Below the pieces are notes generated by a model. That model saw only the letters and a list, made by a program, of their open reading frames with translations. It did no database searches and had not been told where the DNA came from. A stretch of DNA of 47,752 nt. It comes from Planctomycetota bacterium. GTDB taxonomy: Bacteria; Planctomycetota; Phycisphaerae; UBA1845; Fen-1342. The stretch covers positions 1-47,752 of the forward strand of contig JACRLV010000027.1 of NCBI GenBank assembly GCA_016235145.1. Direction: 5' to 3'. This document shows, piece by piece, positions 42,462-47,752 of the stretch. Both the position numbers and the translations under genes were made by a program. Each line of letters starts with the position of its first letter. Within the stretch, counting starts at the first letter, position 1.

Positions 42462-44102
42462 TCAGCGTTTCAAAAAATCGACAGCGCTCGGAATGCGGAG
42501 TACGGGAAATTCGCCGCCCGGCTTGGCGCCTTCGTCAAAGTAGTTCCACGCCGCCAGCCCGTCGTCGCACTGCGGCTCCAACATGTAAACAACGAGGTTT
42601 CCAAGCCGCTGCCCGGTCCGCACGAGAATCGTTCCCGCTGGAAGCGTGCGTTTTTCGCTGTGGCGGACGCCGTCAAGATACGCCAGCTTGTGGCCTTGAA
42701 ACGGCATCAGGCTGTGCTTTGCGGTTTCGATGGAGAACACTTCCACCGGGCACTCGACGGAGCCCGAAAGCTCGGCGATTTCCACGCCATGCTGGCGGAG
42801 TTTCTCGATCACCCTCGTCTCGCCTGTCGGTATCGCGTACGCGAACGGCCGCGGCACGCTCACGGTCGGCTTGTAATGCGTCCAAAGCTCGACGTTGTAG
42901 TCATAGGGCTGTGAAGTCGGCTTGCTGTGCCCGTTCTGAAGCTCCTCGATGAATCCGGCGGCCGGCGTTTTCTGCGGCGCTGCAATGACCTCGCTGCGCA
43001 AGGCGATATCGTTGCGTGGCGTGGCTGCGGCCGCTGCGATCGTCTCGCGGTCGACGTCCGCAAGCCTGGTGCGAATCGCCTCGCGATTGGCGGCGGCGAA
43101 TTCGAGGATCGACTTCACGAAATCGCGCGTCCCCAGCACGCGCGTCTTGTATGTCGCGTAGGAATAACCCTCGGAAAGCACGCTGATCCGCCCGCGCAGC
43201 CCGACGTAGCTCGTGCTGTACCGCGCCTGAGCCGGATAGGTTTCCCATTTCGTGTGCGCGAGATTGAAATCGCCGTAGACGAACGACGGCACCTGGTATT
43301 TGGCGAGCATGTCGCGCGCAATCGCCGGCATCATCTCGTCGCGGCACCAGCGAATCAGCCCGGCGTTCCCGGCGAGGCACTTCGGGCCTTCGTAGGTGAT
43401 CACATAGCGATGCCAGCAGCCGTTGGTGGTGTGCGTGTCGATGAAGATGTGCGGATCCCAGCGGTTCAGAAAATCAACCAGCGCCCGAGTCTCCGGCGCT
43501 TCGAGCTTGATGAAATCGCGGTTCAGGTCGAGGCCGGCGGCGTTCTCGCGCCGGCCCATGCCCTCTTCGGGGCCGAGCTGGCCGGGCCGGTTGTCGGGCG
43601 AGACGCGCTCGTTGCCGTCCGCGTTGTAAATCGGCGCAATCGCGAGGATTACGCTACGAAGCAGCGGATGATGCGGCGTGAGCAGCAGCTCGCGCGCGAC
43701 CATCGGCAGCGCTTCCTTCCCGTCGACCTCGCCGGCGTGAATGTTGCCGATTGCGAAGACGAGCAGCTTGCCGTCGTTTTCGATCTGGCGGCGGGCCTGC
43801 TCGGGCGTCGCCACGGGCGGGTCGGCGATGATCAGCAGCGGCAGCGTGCGCCCTTCGCCGCTCACGCCCAACTCGCCGCGTTTCGCCAGCGGCGAGGATT
43901 CGGCCAGTCGATCCAGCAGTGCAACCACCTCGGCGTGCCGGGCCGTCGCGCGGTATTCGGATCGCTCGGCCGTCGTGAGAAGCGCGGCGGGAATCGGCGG
44001 ATCGCCACCAGCCGCTTCAGCTGACGGAGCGAGGATCACTGCTGCCAGTGCGGTTGCCAGCTGCCGGAAGAGCCGCCGACGGATGGGGTGCTTTTGCGTC
44101 AT
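42462..44102 (-). CDS. Secreted M14-family zinc carboxypeptidase
   Basis: The ATG at 44102 starts a signal peptide (about residues 9-31, LFRQLATALAAVILAPSAEA); the frame from 44180 extends past it. No clear ribosome-binding site precedes this ATG. The 546-residue product has the M14 metal and substrate residues: His122 and Glu125 in GNIHAGEVDG, Asn194-Arg195 in LDLNRDF, and His224 in FIDTHTTNG. M14 enzymes cut residues from the C-terminus of peptides, or cell-wall peptides, using zinc. A C-terminal region of about 200 residues has no identified domain. It is divergent from the repeat-protein gene and may feed peptide uptake. Confidence 0.87.
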   Translation of the reverse strand: MTQKHPIRRRLFRQLATALAAVILAPSAEAAGGDPPIPAALLTTAERSEYRATARHAEVVALLDRLAESSPLAKRGELGVSGEGRTLPLLIIADPPVATPEQARRQIENDGKLLVFAIGNIHAGEVDGKEALPMVARELLLTPHHPLLRSVILAIAPIYNADGNERVSPDNRPGQLGPEEGMGRRENAAGLDLNRDFIKLEAPETRALVDFLNRWDPHIFIDTHTTNGCWHRYVITYEGPKCLAGNAGLIRWCRDEMMPAIARDMLAKYQVPSFVYGDFNLAHTKWETYPAQARYSTSYVGLRGRISVLSEGYSYATYKTRVLGTRDFVKSILEFAAANREAIRTRLADVDRETIAAAAATPRNDIALRSEVIAAPQKTPAAGFIEELQNGHSKPTSQPYDYNVELWTHYKPTVSVPRPFAYAIPTGETRVIEKLRQHGVEIAELSGSVECPVEVFSIETAKHSLMPFQGHKLAYLDGVRHSEKRTLPAGTILVRTGQRLGNLVVYMLEPQCDDGLAAWNYFDEGAKPGGEFPVLRIPSAVDFLKR

Positions 44103-44281
44103 GGGGCGGGTTTTACAGCAGAACTCGCGGGATTTCACGCAATTTCCCCGGTACCGCCTCGATTTCGGACCTTCCAGCACTTTTTTGAATAGCGGGGACG
44201 TTCGCCGCGTCGATGGACTGGCGACGATCGACCGGCGGGTTGCCGGCGGCCGCAGCCCGAAGCTGAAAAAAGGAGCCGAAA

Positions 44282-45001
44282 ATGAAACGCTTTCTGATTA
44301 CCGTTCTGGCCGCCAGCCTGACTCTCGCGAGCACTGCTTCCGCCGGCGAGGCAACCGCCGTCTCGATCAGCAGCCGCGGCGGCAGCGCTTCTTCGACTGC
44401 GGTCGCGACCGGCAACTCGACTTCGACCGCGATCAGCGGAGCGACCAACGGCGGGCGGGCCGTCGCCAACAGCACCGCGAGCGCCAACCGCAACAGCGCC
44501 GCGGACAGCCGCGCGGTCGCGACCGCCGACCGAGGGCTGGCGATCAGCAACTCCAACGCCGACGCCCGCGGGCGGCTCGGCGGCCGTGCCGAGGCGGACA
44601 GCGAGGCCGTGAGCGCGACGATCGGCGGCCTGGCGGTCAGCAACAGCGACGCGCGTGCGGACGGCGTGCTCGCCGGCCGGGCCACCAGCCGCTCCGCCGC
44701 GACTTCGCTGAGCGAATTCGGCAGCGCCGTGAGCGACAGCCGCGCGACCAGCCGCGGCAGCCTCGGCGGCCATGCGATCAGCGTGAGCGACTCGACCGCG
44801 GTCGGCTTCTTCAATCACGCCGACAGCCGCACCCGGGCCGAGAGCGATGCGACGCTCGGCGCCCGTGCCGAAGCGAACGGCGTCGACGTGACGATCAAGG
44901 AACGCTCGCCGCTGGTGCGGCCGATCGTCCGGGCCGAAAGCCGCGTCGTGGGCCACAATCTGGGCATCAAGCGCAAGCTGATCGCCAGGATTGAACGATA
45001 A
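44282..45001 (+). CDS. Secreted Ser/Ala/Gly-rich repeat protein, unknown function
   Basis: The 239-residue protein has a clear ribosome-binding site (AAAAGGAG) and a signal peptide (MKRFLITVLAASLTLASTAS, cleaved near AGEA). Residues about 55-180 hold some four degenerate repeats of roughly 30 residues. Each has a Gly pair followed by alternating small and polar residues, for example GLAISNSNADARGRLGGRAE and GLAVSNSDARADGVLAGRAT. The alternation suggests beta strands stacked as a solenoid. There are no cysteines. The last 40 or so residues are basic and different (IKERSPLVRPIVRAESR). I do not recognise a family. The neighbouring M14 peptidase is divergent, and nothing links their roles. Confidence 0.7.
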   Translation: MKRFLITVLAASLTLASTASAGEATAVSISSRGGSASSTAVATGNSTSTAISGATNGGRAVANSTASANRNSAADSRAVATADRGLAISNSNADARGRLGGRAEADSEAVSATIGGLAVSNSDARADGVLAGRATSRSAATSLSEFGSAVSDSRATSRGSLGGHAISVSDSTAVGFFNHADSRTRAESDATLGARAEANGVDVTIKERSPLVRPIVRAESRVVGHNLGIKRKLIARIER

Positions 45002-45031
45002 GAGGCGCCCCGCGCCGTCGGTCTGGAACAC

Positions 45032-45102
45032 GGGGATCGGTCTTCAACCGGCTTCTGATCGAAGGATCCTTCGAGAAGAAGCGTGGCGGGAGACCGATCC
45101 CC
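45032..45102. repeat. Nested palindromes before the protease gene
   Basis: Outer arms GGGGATCGGTCT (45032-45043) and AGACCGATCCCC (45091-45102) are perfect reverse complements. Inside, CGAAGGATCCTTCG at 45060-45073 is a perfect 14-base palindrome. The structure follows the repeat-protein stop by about 30 bases and precedes the htpX start by about 170. It could act as a terminator or a leader structure. Confidence 0.65.
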
Positions 45103-45275
45103 ACTCGCAGGCCGATCGTGAACGTGGATTCGTGCTGCGACCCGACCTTGCCTCTCTCGCTCGCTATCATATTTTGCGTCGCTGGTCGCCAGGTGAAGTT
45201 CGCCAGGCGACAAGGAAGCTCGGTACGGCCGACCGTGCCGATTGCGGAGCGCGGGGTCACAGGAGGTTGCCGCTC

Positions 45276-46133
45276 GTGCGGTTTGTGAACAACGCGAAAA
45301 CGGCGCTGCTGCTCGGATCGTTGATGGCGCTGTGCATGCTCATCGGCTATTTTTCGATGGGCGCCGGCGGACTGCTGCTTGGATTCATGTTCGGCGGCGT
45401 GGCGAATGTGCTAGCGTACTTTTATTCGGACAAGATCGCGATCGCGGCGCATGGCGGCCAGCCGATTTCACGGGCCGACGCGCCGGAGCTATACGACACG
45501 GTCGAGCGGCTCGCCGAGCGGGCCGGTCTGCCGATGCCGCGCCTGTATGTCTGCCCGCAGGCGGCGCCCAACGCGTTCGCGACCGGGCGCAATCCGCGGA
45601 ACGCGGCGGTCGCGGTCAGCGCGGGCATGCTCCGCAGTTTCCCGATGCGCGAGGTCGCCGGCGTCGTGGCCCATGAACTGGCGCACATCAAGCATCGCGA
45701 CGTGCTGATTTCGACGATCGCCGCCGTCATGGCGGGCGTCATCAGCTACGCGGCCCACATGTTCTGGTGGTTCGGCGCCGGTTCGCGAGGAAGCCGCGAC
45801 GGCGGCAATCCGCTCGGGGCGATCGGGGCGATCCTGATGATCGTGCTGGCGCCGTTGGCCGCGCTGCTGATTCAGACCGCGATTTCGCGGCAGCGCGAAT
45901 ACGCCGCCGATTCGTACGGCGCCGAGCTGGTCGGCAATCCGGACAACCTCGCGGACGCGCTGGAGCGGCTCTCCTACGCTCATGAGAATATTCGGACCGA
46001 CACGCCGCCGGCGTTTCACAGCCTCTACATCGCCCAACCGCTCTCCGGACAGGGCTTTGCTTCGCTCTTCAGCACGCACCCGCCGATCGAAAAGCGGATC
46101 GCCGCCCTGCGCCGCATGGCGGGCCGCGGATGA
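45276..46133 (+). CDS. htpX: Membrane zinc metalloprotease HtpX (M48)
   Basis: GTG at 45276 is chosen because AGGAGG (45261-45266) lies nine bases upstream and it yields 285 residues, the usual HtpX length; the frame from 44991 is longer without cause. Two N-terminal helices (about 8-27 and 30-50) anchor it. The zinc motif is HELAH (133-137, VAHELAHIKHRD) and the third ligand is Glu208 in RQREYAADSYG. A second pair of helices lies at about 143-166 and 180-204. HtpX degrades misfolded membrane proteins as part of envelope quality control, together with FtsH. The C-terminus carries the conserved FSTHPPIEKRIAAL. Confidence 0.93.
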   Translation: MRFVNNAKTALLLGSLMALCMLIGYFSMGAGGLLLGFMFGGVANVLAYFYSDKIAIAAHGGQPISRADAPELYDTVERLAERAGLPMPRLYVCPQAAPNAFATGRNPRNAAVAVSAGMLRSFPMREVAGVVAHELAHIKHRDVLISTIAAVMAGVISYAAHMFWWFGAGSRGSRDGGNPLGAIGAILMIVLAPLAALLIQTAISRQREYAADSYGAELVGNPDNLADALERLSYAHENIRTDTPPAFHSLYIAQPLSGQGFASLFSTHPPIEKRIAALRRMAGRG

Positions 46134-46250
46134 ACCCGCAATCACCGCGGCGAACGCGGAGAAGACAACGAACGGCGCAATTCGCTCGTCAGACGAAGCG
46201 GCCTTCGCTCCAGCGTGTACGCACGCGTTGATCGGTCCGCTGCGCAGGGT

Positions 46251-47393
46251 TCAGGCGGATTTGTGCGCCATGGCCGCGGCCAGCCGCTCCACCACCGCGT
46301 CGATCTGCGCGCGCGTGGTCGAGCGGCCGAGGCTCCAGCGGATCGCGCCGCGGCCGGTCGCGGGATCCACTTGCATCGCCGACAGGACCGCCGACATTTT
46401 CACGTCGCCATAGTGGCAGGCCGACCCGGGACTGGCGGCGATGTCGCTCAGCTTGTCCAAAAGCTCGGCGCTGACCACGTCGCGAAAACCGACGTTGAGC
46501 GTGTTCGGCAGGCGCTCGTTCTCATGCCCGTGCATCGCGACGCGCTGGCCGAACCGCGCGCGAAGCTGCTGCCAGAAATAATCGCGCAGCTCGCGCAGGC
46601 GGGCCATGTCCTCGCGTCGCGCGATCTCGCACGCCGCCCCCAGGCCGACGATGAACTCGGCGTTTTCCGTTCCGCCGCGCAGGCCGCGCTCCTGCCCGGC
46701 GCCGTGGATGAGCGGATCGATCTTGACGGCGTCGCGGCGGACGTAGAGCGCGCCGACGCCCTTGGGCGCGTAGAGTTTGTGGCCGGCGATGCTGAGCAGG
46801 TCTACGCCGAGCTCGCCCACGCTCACGGGGATCTTGCCGAGCGACTGGGCGGCGTCGCACAGGATGGGCACATTGCGGGCGCGTGCGGCGGCGGCGATTT
46901 CGCGCACCGGCTGAATCGTGCCGACCTCGTTGTTGGCGTGCATGACGCAGGCCAGGATCGTCTGCGGCGTCAAAGCGGCGGCGAATTCGCGGGCGTCGAC
47001 GCGGCCGGTTCGATCCACCGCGACGCGCGTCACCGTGGCGCCGAACGTCTTTTCGAGCCACGCCAGCGGTTGCAGGATCGACGGGTGCTCGATCTGCGTT
47101 GTGACGAAATGGCCGCCGCGCCGGCGGTTGGCGAAGTACACGCCCTTGATCGCCCAGTTATTCGCCTCGCTCGCTCCGCTGGTGAAGAACAGCTCGTCCG
47201 CGTCGCAGCCGATCGTCTCGGCGACCTGCCGACGAGCCCGCTCGACGGCCTCGCCGGCGGGTTTACCGGCCCAGTGCCGCGTATGCGGATTGCCGTAGTA
47301 GCGATTCGCGTAGGGCGCCATCGCGTCGAGAACTTCCGGCGCCACGGGCGTGCTGGCGTTGTAATCAAGGTAGATTTGTTGTTGTGCGGGCAT
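46251..47393 (-). CDS. Cysteine desulfurase (NifS/IscS family)
   Basis: This 380-residue PLP enzyme has AAGGTGAG before its ATG. It shows the N-terminal YLDYNASTPVAPEV, the His103 region (TTQIEHPSIL), the PLP lysine Lys206 (SIAGHKLYAPKG), GGTENAEFIVG, and the sulfur-carrying Cys326 in SPGSACHYGD. It removes sulfur from cysteine as a persulfide for Fe-S clusters or tRNA thiolation. The active-site loop reads GSACHYGDVKMSAVL rather than the GSACTSG form of enterobacterial IscS, closer to the NifS-like group. No iscU or iscR lies next to it, so the exact role (iscS or nifS) is left open. Confidence 0.9.
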   Translation of the reverse strand: MPAQQQIYLDYNASTPVAPEVLDAMAPYANRYYGNPHTRHWAGKPAGEAVERARRQVAETIGCDADELFFTSGASEANNWAIKGVYFANRRRGGHFVTTQIEHPSILQPLAWLEKTFGATVTRVAVDRTGRVDAREFAAALTPQTILACVMHANNEVGTIQPVREIAAAARARNVPILCDAAQSLGKIPVSVGELGVDLLSIAGHKLYAPKGVGALYVRRDAVKIDPLIHGAGQERGLRGGTENAEFIVGLGAACEIARREDMARLRELRDYFWQQLRARFGQRVAMHGHENERLPNTLNVGFRDVVSAELLDKLSDIAASPGSACHYGDVKMSAVLSAMQVDPATGRGAIRWSLGRSTTRAQIDAVVERLAAAMAHKSA

Positions 47394-47444
47394 GGCTCAC
47401 CTTGTATCGGCTCGTCGCGGCAAAGACGCCGGACAACGGCGTTT

Positions 47445-47519
47445 GTAGCGTCGGACCTCCGAGTCCGACGATTGTATTCCCCACCGGTTTTGCCGTCGGA
47501 CTCTGAGGTCCGACGCTAC
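47445..47519. repeat. Palindromic repeat with 26-base arms
   Basis: Arms at 47445-47470 and 47494-47519 are reverse complements with a single mismatch around a 23-base loop. The first 23 bases are identical to 20800-20822. It lies between the divergent desulfurase and lipoprotein genes. Confidence 0.85.
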
Positions 47520-47576
47520 GGGGCGCTCGGCCGCGCCGCCGTGGGAATGGTAGCGCCATTTTGGCTGAAATTGAAA

Positions 47577-47606
47577 TTGACATTCATCGCCGACGAAGCC
47601 TAGCAT
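47577..47606 (+). promoter_or_regulatory. Sigma-70-type promoter for the lipoprotein gene
   Basis: A perfect -35 box TTGACA (47577-47582) is followed after 18 bases by TAGCAT (47601-47606), which matches the -10 consensus at 4 of 6. It lies about 35 bases before the ATG at 47642 and supports that gene. Confidence 0.55.
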
Positions 47607-47641
47607 CATAGTGCGACACATTACGTCGTTCGGAGCGCCCA

Positions 47642-47752
47642 ATGTCGCCCAAGTGCTTTCCGGTATTGTTGTCCGGAATCCTGCTCTTCGGATGTAGTCA
47701 GAATTCCGGGCGCACAACAGCACAATCCCCCCCCCCCCCCCCCCCCCCCCCC
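47642..47752 (+). CDS. Lipoprotein, N-terminal fragment (partial)
   Basis: The frame begins at an ATG with GGAG six bases upstream and reads MSPKCFPVLLSGILLFGCSQ, a lipoprotein signal ending in a lipobox-like LFGC. After about 28 residues the sequence becomes a run of C that would encode polyproline to the window edge. The real protein continues beyond it, or the run is an artefact. Only the export signal can be interpreted. Confidence 0.5.
   Translation, partial: MSPKCFPVLLSGILLFGCSQNSGRTTAQSPPPPPPPP
47727..47752 (+). repeat. Poly-C run at the window edge
   Basis: Twenty-six consecutive C residues end the window, inside the lipoprotein frame. This may be a real homopolymer at which assembly stopped, or a poly-G read artefact of two-colour sequencing seen on the other strand. 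Confidence 0.9.

Noticed and set aside
46215-47603. 462-residue plus-strand ORF over the cysteine desulfurase
   Set aside because: The minus frame has PLP lysine and catalytic Cys motifs; the plus frame has none.

Overview
The window looks like chromosomal DNA of a flagellated Planctomycetota bacterium, possibly close to the Phycisphaerae. This placement is inference from content. The pointers are high GC, a von Willebrand A (VWA) protein of the YfbK type paired with an ECF sigma factor, tandem prepilin-like proteins, a peptidase ending in a dockerin, a WXXGXW-repeat protein, a PEP-CTERM-like protein, a multihaem cytochrome with an Ig-like region, and many short palindromic or tandem repeats between genes. 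No rRNA, tRNA, CRISPR array, transposase or phage gene was seen. The last 26 bases are a pure C run, so the right edge is probably a contig end.

Layout. Positions 1-8423: membrane and secreted proteins of unknown role and a multihaem c-type cytochrome gene broken by a frameshift. Positions 8630-10962 (minus strand): an HTH-like protein and a class 3 lipase. Positions 11590-14095: a complete 5-oxoprolinase operon, pxpB-pxpC-pxpA. Positions 14567-20626 (minus strand): a secreted M1 metallopeptidase with a dockerin, then an ECF sigma factor and a large membrane-anchored VWA protein with an anti-sigma-like N-terminus. Positions 20927-23985: an N-terminally short gamma-carbonic-anhydrase-like protein and two tandem prepilin-like paralogues. 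Position 24019-25530 (minus strand): a GGDEF diguanylate cyclase.

Positions 25737-42349 form one long plus-strand flagellar cluster. It runs TPR protein, FlgN-like protein, NtrB-type kinase, sigma-54 activator, flgB, flgC, fliE, fliF, fliG, fliH, fliI, fliJ, MotE-like protein, fliK, flgD, flgE. It encodes the proximal rod, MS ring, switch protein FliG, export ATPase complex, hook-length control and hook. The kinase and activator probably time its expression, and the GGDEF enzyme divergent from it could link motility to cyclic di-GMP. Other flagellar genes (fliM, fliN, the flhA/flhB/fliPQR export gate, motA/motB, flagellin) are not in the window.

Positions 42462-47752: an M14 carboxypeptidase, a secreted Ser/Ala/Gly-rich repeat protein, an HtpX-type protease, a cysteine desulfurase and the start of a lipoprotein. 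The most unusual signals are the shared palindromic repeat families, two of which sit inside a coding linker of the VWA protein; a secretin-like signature in that same protein; the TPR protein heading the flagellar cluster; and the 239-residue repeat protein.
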